From contig DAOSUP010000003.1 of assembly GCA_035378845.1 (NCBI GenBank), positions 62,001 to 126,000 of the forward strand: a DNA stretch of 64,000 nt, written 5' to 3'. Positions 34,145 through 43,425 of the stretch are shown here, piece by piece. The notes beneath the pieces were generated by a model, which made no database searches, had not been told where the DNA came from, and saw only the letters and a list, made by a program, of their open reading frames with translations. This DNA comes from JAKOUL01 sp035378845. GTDB taxonomy: Bacteria > Dictyoglomota > Dictyoglomia > Dictyoglomales > Dictyoglomaceae. The translations under genes and the position numbers were made by a program. Numbering within the stretch: position 1 is the stretch's first letter; each line of letters starts with the position of its first letter.

Positions 34145-36787
34145 ATGGATAAGGAGATGGCTCCTTATTATTCTTTTAACGATGTAGAAAAGAAATGGTA
34201 TGAATTCTGGATCAGTAGGGATTATTTCCACGTAGAAGTAGATAAAAATAAAGAACCTTTTTGTATAGTTTTACCTCCCCCTAATATTACTGGCTCTCTT
34301 CATTTAGGTCATGCTTTAAATGCTACTATTCAAGATATTTTAATAAGATGGAAAAGAATGCAGGGTTATAATGCCTTATGGATTCCTGGAGCAGATCATG
34401 CAGGGATTGCGACTCAGATGGTGGTAGAGAGAGAGCTTTTGAAAGAAGGAAAGAATAGGTGGGATTTAGGAAGAGAAAAGTTTTTAGAAAAGGTATGGGA
34501 ATGGAAGGAAAAATATGGGGGGACTATAGTTGAACAATTAAAAAGATTAGGGGTCTCCTGTGATTGGAAAAGATTTAGGTTTACAATGGACGATGTTTAT
34601 TCAAAAGCAGTGGTAAAAGCATTTGTAGAACTCTATAAAAAAGGATATATATATCGGGGAGAAAGGATTATAAATTGGTGCCCTCGTTGTAGAACGGCGA
34701 TCTCAGATTTAGAAGTAAAATATGTTGAGGAGTCTTCTTTTCTTTGGTATATTAAATATCCTTTATATAATGAAAAAGGCTACATTGTAATAGCCACTGC
34801 AAGACCTGAAACTATGCTTGGAGATACGGGGGTAGCAGTTAATCCCAGTGATGAAAGATACAAAAATTTTATTGGGAAGAAAGTAGTATTACCTTTAGTA
34901 GGAAGAGTTATTCCTATAATTGCTGATGAAATTGTGGATCCTAATTTTGGTACTGGTGCTTTAAAAGTAACTCCTGCTCATGATGAAGATGATTTTGAAC
35001 TTGGAAAAAGGCATAATTTGGAATTTATATCAGTAATAGATGAGAATGGAATAATGAATGCAAATGCAGGTAAATATAAAGATTTAGATGTATTTGAATG
35101 TAGAAAGAAGATTGAGAAAGATTTAGAAAAAGAGGGCTTTTTAATTAAAAAAGAGACTTATATTCATGATCTTGCTACTTGTGATAGATGTAGTACTCCT
35201 ATTGAACCTATGATATCAAAACAATGGTTTATGAAAATGGATGAGCTTGCAAAACCTGCTATTGAAGCTGTTGAAAATGAGAAAGTAAAGTTTATACCAG
35301 ATAGATGGAAAAAAATATATTTTGATTGGATGTATGATATTAAGGATTGGTGCCTTTCAAGACAACTTTGGTGGGGGCACAGGATACCTGCTTGGTACTG
35401 TGAGGATTGTGGACATAGAAATGTAAGTGAAAAAGCTCCTGAAAAGTGTGAGGAATGTGGTTCTAAAAATTTAAAACAAGATGAAGATGTGTTGGATACA
35501 TGGTTCAGTTCTGCTCTTTGGCCTCTTACTACATTGGGGTGGCCTGAGGAAACCGAAGATTTAAAGTACTTTTATCCTACATCAGTTTTGAGTACTGCAA
35601 GAGATATTATAAATTTATGGGTTGCACGTATGATTATGATGGGACTTATGTTTAAAAAGGATATTCCTTTTTATAACGTTTATGTACATCCTACAGTTCT
35701 TACCCGTGAAGGAAAGAGGATGAGTAAATCTAAAGGTACGGGAGTGGATCCCTTAGATTTAATTAGTAAGTATGGAGCAGATGTTACAAGATTTGGACTT
35801 GCTATACAGTGTACTGAGATGCAAGATCTAAGATTTCATGAGGAAAATTTTGAGAATACCAAAAATTTTACAAATAAAATCTGGAATGCTTCACGATTTG
35901 TGATCACTAATTTAGATGATAAAGATTATTCTCAGGTAGATTTAAGTAAACACTTATTATCTCTTTCTGACAGGTGGATTTTAAGTAGGCTTCAAAAAGA
36001 GATAGAAGAAGTAACAATGCATTTAGAAAACTACCAATTTAGCGACTATGTTAAAAGGGTTTACAATTTCTTCTGGGGAGAGTTTTGTGATTGGTATATT
36101 GAGCTTTCTAAATTAAGATTGTTACCTCAAGAGGATCCAGAGAGTAAATTGGTATCCCAAACTATTTTATGGAAAGTACTTCGTGAAAACTTAAAACTTT
36201 TACATCCTGTTATGCCTTTTATTACAGAAGAGATATGGCAAAAAATTCCTGGGAGTGATGAGAGTATAATGATGTCATTATGGCCAGGGGTTGAGAAAGA
36301 ATTTATAGATGAAAAATCAGAAAAGGATATGGAATTTATCATGGGAGCAATAAAATCAGTAAGAGCCATAAGAGCAGAATTCAATATACCTCCTTCTGAG
36401 GTTATAAAGGTTGATTTTTATACACGTGATAGAGAAAAAGAAGTCCTTCTTCAGGGATATTCAGGCTATTTTTATATATTAGCAAAAGCAGAACTTAGAT
36501 CTGCATCTGAATTAAAAGATCTTAAAAATGTGGCTCATAAAATAATAGAAAATACTAGTTTCTATGTACCTCTTAGAGGACTTATTGATATTGAAAAGGA
36601 AAAAAGTCGTATAAAAAAGGAATTAGAAGATTTGGAAAAAGCCATTAAAAAGTTGGAAGAAAGGTTACATAACAACGAATTTATCTCCAAAGCTCCTCAA
36701 GATGTTATAGAGAAAGAGAAAGAGAGATTTATTTCTCTACAAGAGAAATATAAAATATTATTTGAGAGGTATCAGGTTTTAGAATAA
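34145..36787 (+). CDS. valS: Valyl-tRNA synthetase
   Basis: The class I synthetase has PPPNITGSLHLGHAL (HIGH motif), the editing domain with ATARPETMLGDT, zinc-type cysteines in CPRC and CEDCGHRN...CEECGS, and KRMSKSKG (KMSKS motif). The C-terminus ends in the coiled-coil arm typical of ValRS (EKSRIKKELEDLEKAIKKLE). ATG 34145 is chosen because GGAGG lies eight bases upstream; the GTG at 34130 overlaps the clpX stop. There is no room for a T-box leader, so expression depends on the clp message. Confidence 0.97.
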   Translation: MDKEMAPYYSFNDVEKKWYEFWISRDYFHVEVDKNKEPFCIVLPPPNITGSLHLGHALNATIQDILIRWKRMQGYNALWIPGADHAGIATQMVVERELLKEGKNRWDLGREKFLEKVWEWKEKYGGTIVEQLKRLGVSCDWKRFRFTMDDVYSKAVVKAFVELYKKGYIYRGERIINWCPRCRTAISDLEVKYVEESSFLWYIKYPLYNEKGYIVIATARPETMLGDTGVAVNPSDERYKNFIGKKVVLPLVGRVIPIIADEIVDPNFGTGALKVTPAHDEDDFELGKRHNLEFISVIDENGIMNANAGKYKDLDVFECRKKIEKDLEKEGFLIKKETYIHDLATCDRCSTPIEPMISKQWFMKMDELAKPAIEAVENEKVKFIPDRWKKIYFDWMYDIKDWCLSRQLWWGHRIPAWYCEDCGHRNVSEKAPEKCEECGSKNLKQDEDVLDTWFSSALWPLTTLGWPEETEDLKYFYPTSVLSTARDIINLWVARMIMMGLMFKKDIPFYNVYVHPTVLTREGKRMSKSKGTGVDPLDLISKYGADVTRFGLAIQCTEMQDLRFHEENFENTKNFTNKIWNASRFVITNLDDKDYSQVDLSKHLLSLSDRWILSRLQKEIEEVTMHLENYQFSDYVKRVYNFFWGEFCDWYIELSKLRLLPQEDPESKLVSQTILWKVLRENLKLLHPVMPFITEEIWQKIPGSDESIMMSLWPGVEKEFIDEKSEKDMEFIMGAIKSVRAIRAEFNIPPSEVIKVDFYTRDREKEVLLQGYSGYFYILAKAELRSASELKDLKNVAHKIIENTSFYVPLRGLIDIEKEKSRIKKELEDLEKAIKKLEERLHNNEFISKAPQDVIEKEKERFISLQEKYKILFERYQVLE

Positions 36788-36801
36788 AAAGGAGGCTTAA
36801 T

Positions 36802-38115
36802 ATGAAATTTTCTACCTTTAAGGGTGGCGTTCATCCTCCTGAGAAAAAGGATTTATCTAAAGATATTCCTATTTCAAAGATTCCTCTTCCTGAAAGATTA
36901 ATTATTCCTATTCAACAACATACAGGTGCACCTGCAGAACCATTGGTAAAACCTAAAAGTTATGTCTACAAAGGTCAGAAGATTGGAGATAAACAAGCTT
37001 TTGTTACTTCACCCATTCATGCACCTACTTCAGGTACTGTAAAACGTATAGGTCTCTATCCACATTCTTCAGGAGAACTTGTAACTGCAATAGAGATAGA
37101 AGTTGATGGTAAAGAGGAGCTTTATCCTGACCTTCCTGAAAAAGTTTCATGGGAAAACCTCTCACCTGATGAGATCAGGCAGAGAATTAGAGAAGCAGGA
37201 ATTGTAGGACTTGGTGGCGCTGCTTTTCCTACCCATGTAAAGATTACACCTCCTTCTGAGAAAAAGATTGATACAATTATTCTTAATGGAGCAGAGTGTG
37301 AACCTTATCTTACTATTGATTATCGTCTAATGCTTGAGAAACCAGAACTTATCATACAGGGTTTGAAAATTTTAATGTACGTGGTTGGAGCTAAAAAAGG
37401 GATTATAGGAATAGAAGAAAATAAAAAAGAGGCTGCAAATTTATTAAGAAATTATACCGATAGGGATATTGAGATAGCACTTCTTTATACGAAATATCCT
37501 CAAGGGTCAGAAAAACATCTTATAAAAGCTTTACTTAATAGAGAGGTTCCTTCAGGAGGACTCCCCCTTGATGTAGGAGTAATCGTAAATAATGTAGGGA
37601 CTGCTTGTGCCATTGCAGAACATTTTAATACAGGACTTCCTCTTATATCTCGTGGGGTTACAGTTAGTGGAGAGGGCGTAAATTCTCCTAAAAATTTGGA
37701 TGTTCTTATTGGTACTCCTGTATCAAAACTTATTGAAACAGCAGGTGGATTTAGAGAAGAACCAGGGAAGATTATATTTGGTGGTCCAATGATGGGAGTT
37801 GCAATATATAATTTGGAAACCCCAATTATAAAGGGTACTTCTGGAGTTGTGGTTTTCCGTAAGAAAGATGTTAAGTATTACGAACCAATGACATGCGTAA
37901 GATGTGGAAGATGTGTGGATGTATGTCCTATGGGGATTATACCAACAGCTATTGCAAGTTATGTGGAGAAAGAGAAAATAGTAGAGGCGGAAGAATTAGG
38001 AGCTTTGGATTGTATTGAATGTGGCTCTTGTAATTATACATGTCCATCTCGGAGACCACTTTTACAGTGGATTAGAATGGGTAAGGCAGAGATTTTAGCA
38101 AAGAAAAGAAAGTAA
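36802..38115 (+). CDS. rnfC: Rnf complex subunit RnfC
   Basis: RnfC is the peripheral NADH-site subunit of the Rnf ferredoxin:NAD+ oxidoreductase. It has the N-terminal GGVHPPEKK, a Rossmann/FMN region with REAGIVGLGGAAFPTHVK and ILNGAECEPYLTIDY, an SLBB segment and two ferredoxin-type clusters CVRCGRCVDVCPMGI and CIECGSCNYTCPSRRPL near 370-425. ATG follows AAGGAGG. It begins an uninterrupted operon rnfCDGEAB, the order usual in clostridia and Thermotogae, and lies 14 bases after valS. Confidence 0.96.
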   Translation: MKFSTFKGGVHPPEKKDLSKDIPISKIPLPERLIIPIQQHTGAPAEPLVKPKSYVYKGQKIGDKQAFVTSPIHAPTSGTVKRIGLYPHSSGELVTAIEIEVDGKEELYPDLPEKVSWENLSPDEIRQRIREAGIVGLGGAAFPTHVKITPPSEKKIDTIILNGAECEPYLTIDYRLMLEKPELIIQGLKILMYVVGAKKGIIGIEENKKEAANLLRNYTDRDIEIALLYTKYPQGSEKHLIKALLNREVPSGGLPLDVGVIVNNVGTACAIAEHFNTGLPLISRGVTVSGEGVNSPKNLDVLIGTPVSKLIETAGGFREEPGKIIFGGPMMGVAIYNLETPIIKGTSGVVVFRKKDVKYYEPMTCVRCGRCVDVCPMGIIPTAIASYVEKEKIVEAEELGALDCIECGSCNYTCPSRRPLLQWIRMGKAEILAKKRK

Positions 38116-38129
38116 GGGGGAGTGCTTCA

Positions 38130-39122
38130 ATGAAGTTAGACACTAAACTTATTGTGTCCTCTTCACCACATATTTTTGAAGGTGAAGATGTTTCCTATGC
38201 AATGAGGCAGGTTATTTATGCTCTTATTCCTACCACTTTGGCAGGAATATACTTTTTTGGAACTCACTCTTTGCTTGTGATTATTGTAAGTATTGTTTCA
38301 GCAGTAGCGTGGGAGGCCATATCTCTCCTTATTAGAAGGAAATCTCTTAGCGCTCTTTCTGATTTTAGTGCTGTGGTTACTGGGCTTTTGTTAGCTTTAA
38401 CATTACCCCCGAAAGTTCCTCTTTGGATACCTATAGTAGGGACAGCTGTGGCTATTATTTTGGTAAAGCAAATATTTGGGGGCTTAGGTAATAATTTTTT
38501 AAATCCTGCTTTAGTTGGAAGAGCTTTTCTTCTTATATCATATCCAGTAATTATGACTTCTTGGGTGAATCCTATAAGGACTATTGGTAATGAGCTTACT
38601 TCTACTGCAACCTCTCTTGCTTCTACTGCGACTCCTATAGTTTCCACAGCTACTCCTCTTGCTATTGATAAATTGAAAATATCAGGATACAATCTTCCTT
38701 CCTATTTTCATTTATGTATAGGAGATATTCCTGGGTGTATTGGCGAAACTTCAGTATTACTACTTCTTCTTGGAGGATTGTGGCTTATTTATAAAAAAGT
38801 TATAGATTGGAAAATACCCTTTTCTTTTATACTTACGGTCTTTGTTATTTCTATCCTCTTTGGCAAGGATCCTTTGTTTCAGATCCTTGCAGGAGGAATT
38901 TTCTTAGGAGCTTTCTTTATGGCTACCGATTGGGTAACTACTCCTCTTACTTCAAAAGGAAGAATTATATTTGGGATTGGAGCGGGTTTTCTTACTATGA
39001 TGATTAGAATTTTTGGAGCTTATCCTGAGGGAGTAAGCTATGGAATTTTAGTAATGAATGCATTAACCCCATTGATTGATAGAAGTTTTAAACCTCGTAA
39101 ATTTGGAGAGGTGAAGAAATGA
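38130..39122 (+). CDS. rnfD: Rnf complex subunit RnfD, with repeated flavinylation-type motif
   Basis: RnfD is an integral membrane subunit with covalent FMN. The protein has SSPHIFEGEDVSYAMRQVI at the start, about eight to ten membrane helices and the GRAFLLISYP and FMATDWVTTPLTSKGR motifs of the RnfD/NqrB family. Where other RnfD proteins have one S-G-A-T-P-L motif, residues 158-178 here form three consecutive heptads STATSLA, STATPIV and STATPLA. The last or middle T of STATP is the likely FMN acceptor. Length 330. It overlaps rnfG by four bases. Confidence 0.95.
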   Translation: MKLDTKLIVSSSPHIFEGEDVSYAMRQVIYALIPTTLAGIYFFGTHSLLVIIVSIVSAVAWEAISLLIRRKSLSALSDFSAVVTGLLLALTLPPKVPLWIPIVGTAVAIILVKQIFGGLGNNFLNPALVGRAFLLISYPVIMTSWVNPIRTIGNELTSTATSLASTATPIVSTATPLAIDKLKISGYNLPSYFHLCIGDIPGCIGETSVLLLLLGGLWLIYKKVIDWKIPFSFILTVFVISILFGKDPLFQILAGGIFLGAFFMATDWVTTPLTSKGRIIFGIGAGFLTMMIRIFGAYPEGVSYGILVMNALTPLIDRSFKPRKFGEVKK

Positions 39123-39667
39123 AAGATATTTTTACCTATGGGATTACTTTAATGTTGATTTGTGCTTTGGCTGCAGCTGCACTCGCTTTCACTTATGAAA
39201 AAACTCAAAAAGTAATTGAGTTAAATGAAGCAAGGGAAAAAGAAAAAGCTTTAAAGGAGATTCTTTCTTCAGCAAAAAGATTTGTAAAACTTGAGAATAA
39301 TATTACACCAAAAGATCCTTTAGTTAATATTCAAGAAGTATATATTGGTTATGATGATGGAGAAAAAGTTGGTAGTATCTGGGAAGTAAGTACCAAAGGA
39401 TATAGTAGTGAGATTAAGCTTCTTGTAGGTGTAGATAAAAATAATAAGATTTTAGAAGTAAGAGTGATGTCCCAGGAAGAAACTCCTGGACTTGGAGCAG
39501 AAGTGACAAAAGAAGGTTTTTTAAAACAATTTCTTGGTAAAAATGAGCCCAATTTAGAGGTAAAGAGGAATATCAATCCAGTTACAGGAGCAACAATATC
39601 ATCAAGAGCTGTAGTAAGGGCAATAAATGAAGTTTTAAACCATACGAATTTTGAGGGGGGAGGATAA
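39119..39667 (+). CDS. rnfG: Rnf complex subunit RnfG
   Basis: RnfG has one N-terminal membrane helix (ITLMLICALAAAALAFTY) and an extracytoplasmic FMN-binding domain. The motif PGLGAEV and the acceptor site NPVTGATISSRAV place the flavinylated threonine at about T159. The 182-residue length is usual. Start overlaps rnfD and stop shares bases with rnfE. FMN attachment is expected from ApbE, encoded at the end of this operon. Confidence 0.96.
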   Translation: MKDIFTYGITLMLICALAAAALAFTYEKTQKVIELNEAREKEKALKEILSSAKRFVKLENNITPKDPLVNIQEVYIGYDDGEKVGSIWEVSTKGYSSEIKLLVGVDKNNKILEVRVMSQEETPGLGAEVTKEGFLKQFLGKNEPNLEVKRNINPVTGATISSRAVVRAINEVLNHTNFEGGG

Positions 39668-40266
39668 TGAAAGAATTTTGGCAGAATTTTGTTAACGCTA
39701 TTTTTAAAGAAAATCCTATTCTTATACTGATGCTTGGATTGTGTTCAGTGCTTGCTGTCTCTACAAGTGTTCAGAATTCTTTAGGAATGGGACTTGCTTT
39801 CTCGTTTGTGATGATATTCTCCAACATACTTGTCTCTTTACTGCGTCCTATAACTCCATATAATATAAGAATCCCTATATTTATAATAGCCATAGGAATG
39901 TTTACTACCATAATTGATCTGGTAATGTCAGCTTATTTTACTGAACTTCATAAGTCCTTAGGAATATTTATTCCTCTTATTGTGGTAAACTGCATGATTA
40001 TCGGTAGGGCAGAGGCTTTTGCTTATAAAAATTCTGTTCTAAATTCTTTAGCAGATGGTCTTGGTATGAGTGTGGGATACCTTTGGGTAATTGTTACATT
40101 AGGTATGTTAAGAGAATTTTTAGGGTCAGGTACTATTCTGGGAATTCCTATTTTACCAGGAATTTTTAAACCTACTCTGGCTTTTATTATGCCTCCTGGT
40201 GCTTTTTGGGGAATAGGCTTTCTTATTGCTTTGTTGAACTGGGCTGGAAATAAGTTTAGGAGGTAA
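39667..40266 (+). CDS. rnfE: Rnf complex subunit RnfE
   Basis: RnfE is a six-helix membrane protein paralogous to RnfA; together they hold a [2Fe-2S] cluster in the membrane. Conserved cysteines are in LMLGLCSVLAVSTSV and VVNCMIIGRAEAFAYKN. Length 199. One-base overlaps with both neighbours. Confidence 0.96.
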   Translation: MKEFWQNFVNAIFKENPILILMLGLCSVLAVSTSVQNSLGMGLAFSFVMIFSNILVSLLRPITPYNIRIPIFIIAIGMFTTIIDLVMSAYFTELHKSLGIFIPLIVVNCMIIGRAEAFAYKNSVLNSLADGLGMSVGYLWVIVTLGMLREFLGSGTILGIPILPGIFKPTLAFIMPPGAFWGIGFLIALLNWAGNKFRR

Positions 40267-40859
40267 TGAGTATGGAGTCTTTAATGAAACTATTTAGTTT
40301 ATTCTTTTTTGCTATGATAGTAGATAATATCATATTTATGAGGTTTTTAGCATTATGCTCTTATGTAGGAATGACCTCCCAATTTGATACATCTGTAGGA
40401 ATGGGTTTTGCTGTTACATTTGTTATGGTTATGGCTTCTGTAGTTACCTTCTTTGTCTATTATTATATTCTTTTACCATTGAATCTTGTTTTCTTGAGGA
40501 CATTGACTTTTATTTTAGTTATTGCAGTCTTGGTACAGTTAGTAGAGATGGTTATAAGAAAAACTTCCCCATATCTTTATAAAGCTATGGGAATATATCT
40601 TCCACTTATTACTACAAACTGTGCTATCTTAGCAGTTACATTTTTAAATATAGATTATCATTACAATCTCTTGGAGACCATTGTATATTCCATAGGAGTT
40701 TCTCTGGGTTATACTATCGCTTTAATATTACTCTCAAGCATTAGGGAAAGACTTGCATATTCAGATACCCCTAAATTTTGGCAAGGTTATCCTATAGTTT
40801 TTATAACTTCAGGACTTCTAGCCCTTGTATTTTTAGGTTTTCAGGGTATGGCACATTAA
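40266..40859 (+). CDS. rnfA: Rnf complex subunit RnfA
   Basis: RnfA is the second six-helix cluster-binding membrane subunit. Its cysteines lie in DNIIFMRFLALCSYVGMT and YLPLITTNCAILAVTFLN, the inverted-repeat partner of RnfE. Length 197. Between rnfE and rnfB as in other Rnf operons. Confidence 0.96.
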   Translation: MSMESLMKLFSLFFFAMIVDNIIFMRFLALCSYVGMTSQFDTSVGMGFAVTFVMVMASVVTFFVYYYILLPLNLVFLRTLTFILVIAVLVQLVEMVIRKTSPYLYKAMGIYLPLITTNCAILAVTFLNIDYHYNLLETIVYSIGVSLGYTIALILLSSIRERLAYSDTPKFWQGYPIVFITSGLLALVFLGFQGMAH

Positions 40860-40879
40860 AAGGGAGGAAAAATTAAAAA

Positions 40880-41680
40880 ATGGGATTAATAATCACGTCA
40901 GCTTTAGTTTTAGGAAGTATGGGATTGATCTTTGGGGTAGGTTTAGCTATTGCAGGTCGGAAATTTAAGGTTGAAATAGATCCAAGACTGGCTGAGATCT
41001 TAAGCGCTTTACCAGGTAGTAATTGTGGTGCTTGTGGCTATTCTGGATGTGAATCATGTGCACAAGCGATTTTAGAGGGTAAAGCTCCTGTTACAGCTTG
41101 TGTTGCAGGAGGAGAAAAAACAGCTCAAAATGTGGCTCAAATTCTTGATGTGAAGAATATAAGAACAGTGGTAAAAAATGTTGCTTTTTTAACTTGTCAA
41201 GGGGCAAAGGGTATAGCTCAGGATAAGTTTATATACTATGGACTTGAAACTTGTAAGATTGCAAATTTAATTCAGGGAGGTTATAAGGCTTGTCCTACCG
41301 GATGTCTTATCTTTGGGGATTGTGTAGAAGCTTGTGTTTTTGATGCTATTCATATAGGATCTGACGGTCTTCCTAAAATAGATATGGAAAAATGTACAGG
41401 TTGTGGACTTTGTGTAAAAGCATGCCCTAGAGGAGTTCTTAGTTTATTTTCTGTGGATATCCCGTTGCTTTTAGGATGCAAGTCTGCTCTTCCTGGTCCC
41501 GATGCAAGAAAAGTATGTGATCGGGCATGTATTGCTTGTGGAATATGTGAGAAAGCTTGCCCTACAGGTGCAATTAAGATGGATGGCAGATTCCCTGTAA
41601 TAGATTATAGTCTTTGTAATAGTTGCGGGATTTGTGTGGAGAAATGTCCAACAAAGTCGTTAATCTTATTAAAGCAGTAG
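40880..41680 (+). CDS. rnfB: Rnf complex subunit RnfB
   Basis: RnfB accepts electrons from ferredoxin. An N-terminal membrane helix precedes a cluster domain with LPGSNCGACGYSGCESCA and CVAGG, then ferredoxin-type motifs CTGCGLCVKACP, CIACGICEKACP and CNSCGICVEKCP. This gives several [4Fe-4S] clusters and fits the 266-residue length. ATG has GGGAGG upstream. Its 3' end overlaps apbE. Confidence 0.96.
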   Translation: MGLIITSALVLGSMGLIFGVGLAIAGRKFKVEIDPRLAEILSALPGSNCGACGYSGCESCAQAILEGKAPVTACVAGGEKTAQNVAQILDVKNIRTVVKNVAFLTCQGAKGIAQDKFIYYGLETCKIANLIQGGYKACPTGCLIFGDCVEACVFDAIHIGSDGLPKIDMEKCTGCGLCVKACPRGVLSLFSVDIPLLLGCKSALPGPDARKVCDRACIACGICEKACPTGAIKMDGRFPVIDYSLCNSCGICVEKCPTKSLILLKQ

Positions 41681-42642
41681 GAGTATTATTTTTAATTGGA
41701 ATTCTGTCTTTTTCTTTCTTTAGGAGTAATTCCGAGATAGAAGCTTCTCGGGAAGGAATTTTAATGGATACCTTTGTTAGTATTAAGCTTTGGGGTAAGG
41801 ATAGAAATGTAGCGTTAGAGGAATCTTGGAAAACATTAGAGTATTTAAGTAAAGTTTTTGACAGGTTCAATTCGGAAAGTGAAGTATATAAAATCAATGA
41901 AAACGCAGGAAGATTTGTAGATGTTTCAGAAGATACATTAAATATTATAAAAACTGCAAGAAAATATGCAGAACTTTCTAACGGGTATTTTGATCCAACT
42001 GTTTCACCTCTATTAGAAATCTGGGGCTTTTATAATAGGAATTATAGAGTACCTTCTGAAATAGAGATTGAAAAAGCTTTGAACTTTGTGAATTTTAGGA
42101 AGATTGAAGTAGAAGATAATAAAGTAAAGCTGACAAAAAATGGAATGGGGATAGATTTAGGAGGAGTAGCAAAGGGATATATGGCAGAGAAGCTTTTAAA
42201 CATTGCAAAAAAATATTCTCTTACAAGAGGGATTTTTGATATAGGAGGGACTATTGCAGTTTTTGGTAAGCCATTAGAAGGCGAATCCTGGGGAATAAAT
42301 ATAAGACATCCAAGGGAAGATGGGTTTTTAGGAAAAGTATTGATAAAAGAAGGGGTTGTTGCAACTTCTGGAGATTACGAAAGATTTTTTATTAAAGATG
42401 GGAAAAGATATTGTCATATTTTTAATCCAAAGACTGGTTATCCAGAAGGAGATCTTATGAGTGTGAGTGTAATAAGTCAAAGTGGAACAGAGGCTGATAT
42501 CCTATCTACTACCTTTTTTGCTGCTGGTAAGGAGGCTGTAACCTTATGGAGAGAAAAATTTTCTAACGTAGGATTAATACTAATGTATTCTGATGGAAAA
42601 TTATGGATTTCTGATAATGTGATATTTAGAGTTGAAAAATGA
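41644..42642 (+). CDS. apbE: FAD:protein FMN transferase ApbE
   Basis: ApbE attaches FMN to threonine or serine of RnfG and RnfD on the outer face of the membrane. The protein has an N-terminal membrane helix without a lipobox cysteine, LMDTFVSIKLWG, GIDLGGVAKGYMAEK, GVVATSGDYERFF and YCHIFNPKTGYP. ATG 41644 lies in the last codons of rnfB; an upstream start would change only a few residues. Its position directly after rnfB supports Rnf as its target. Confidence 0.93.
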   Translation: MSNKVVNLIKAVGVLFLIGILSFSFFRSNSEIEASREGILMDTFVSIKLWGKDRNVALEESWKTLEYLSKVFDRFNSESEVYKINENAGRFVDVSEDTLNIIKTARKYAELSNGYFDPTVSPLLEIWGFYNRNYRVPSEIEIEKALNFVNFRKIEVEDNKVKLTKNGMGIDLGGVAKGYMAEKLLNIAKKYSLTRGIFDIGGTIAVFGKPLEGESWGINIRHPREDGFLGKVLIKEGVVATSGDYERFFIKDGKRYCHIFNPKTGYPEGDLMSVSVISQSGTEADILSTTFFAAGKEAVTLWREKFSNVGLILMYSDGKLWISDNVIFRVEK

Positions 42643-43178
42643 GAGATAAGATTTACGAGAATAAAGTTTTATACTTGACTTTGCTTGCTATACTACTTTC
42701 TGTAGCATGCATACTGTTTTACTTAGAAAGTATATTTATAACTCCTCTCTTTCCTATCCCTGGAGCTAAACTTGGGATTGCAAATCTTGTTTCTTTAGTT
42801 ATGATATACACATTAAGTTGGAAAGAGGCTCTATTAATAACTATTTTAAGAGTCATAATAGTTAATTTTATATTGGGAACTTTTTTGAATATCTCATTTT
42901 TTTTAGGACTTTTTGGGGGTATAATGAGTACCATTGTGATGGGTATTGTGAAAAATACCTCCTTAAGTTTAGTTACAAATAGTGTTTTGGGAGCTATAAC
43001 TCACAATTTAACACAGCTCTTGGTTGTTATTTTTTTTGTACAGCATTCTGGGATTCTCTACTATGCTCCTTTCTTAATTCTTTTTGGGATAATTACAGGA
43101 TCTGTAAATGGAATAATAGGAAGATATGTTATTAAAAGTTTAGAAAAAATTTTGGGGGTAAATGATGAGAAGAAGTAG
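42639..43178 (+). CDS. Gx transporter family membrane protein (HepA component I-like)
   Basis: The 179-residue protein has five or so membrane helices with the conserved FPIPGAKLGIANLVSLV and GALTHN-like GAITHNLTQLLVV motifs. It belongs to the family named Gx transporter or heptaprenyl diphosphate synthase component I; the function is not settled, and S-component-like transport has been suggested. It often follows apbE in Rnf-type operons, as here, overlapping it by four bases. Confidence 0.85.
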   Translation: MRDKIYENKVLYLTLLAILLSVACILFYLESIFITPLFPIPGAKLGIANLVSLVMIYTLSWKEALLITILRVIIVNFILGTFLNISFFLGLFGGIMSTIVMGIVKNTSLSLVTNSVLGAITHNLTQLLVVIFFVQHSGILYYAPFLILFGIITGSVNGIIGRYVIKSLEKILGVNDEKK

Positions 43179-43410
43179 AATGTCTACGAGACTCTTTATT
43201 TTCCTTATTGTTTTGGGCATGATAATAGGAGGGGTTGTAGCAGAAGCTTTAGGAGATAGACTTGAAATACTAAGAGATGGAATTTTTATTGGATTCTCTC
43301 CCTTTACCGTAGATTTATATTTTGTAACTTTTACTTTTGGCTTTGATTTAAGAATTAATTTAGGAAGTGTTATAGGAATCCTTGTGGTATTGCTTTTCTA
43401 TAGTATTTAA
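43162..43410 (+). CDS. DUF4321 membrane protein
   Basis: This 82-residue protein has two membrane helices and the DUF4321 sequence GGVVAEALGDRL followed by FDLRINLGSVIGI. The function is unknown. ATG 43162 follows GGGGGTAA and overlaps the previous gene by 17 bases. It ends the long message that starts at tig. Confidence 0.85.
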   Translation: MMRRSRMSTRLFIFLIVLGMIIGGVVAEALGDRLEILRDGIFIGFSPFTVDLYFVTFTFGFDLRINLGSVIGILVVLLFYSI

Positions 43411-43419
43411 GGTTATAAT
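43390..43419 (+). promoter_or_regulatory. Promoter of ftsX, predicted leaderless
   Basis: TTGCTT at 43390-43395 and a perfect TATAAT at 43414-43419 are 18 bases apart. The ftsX ATG begins at 43426, only six bases after the -10 box, where transcription is expected to begin. There is no ribosome site before this ATG. Confidence 0.65.
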
Positions 43420-43425
43420 TTAGCT

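Noticed and set aside
34130..34160. A T-box leader for valS
   Set aside because: valS begins 14 bases after the clpX stop, so there is no space for a riboswitch.
38264..38692. A 142-residue frame antisense to rnfD
   Set aside because: Covers a conserved RnfD region; no independent signals.
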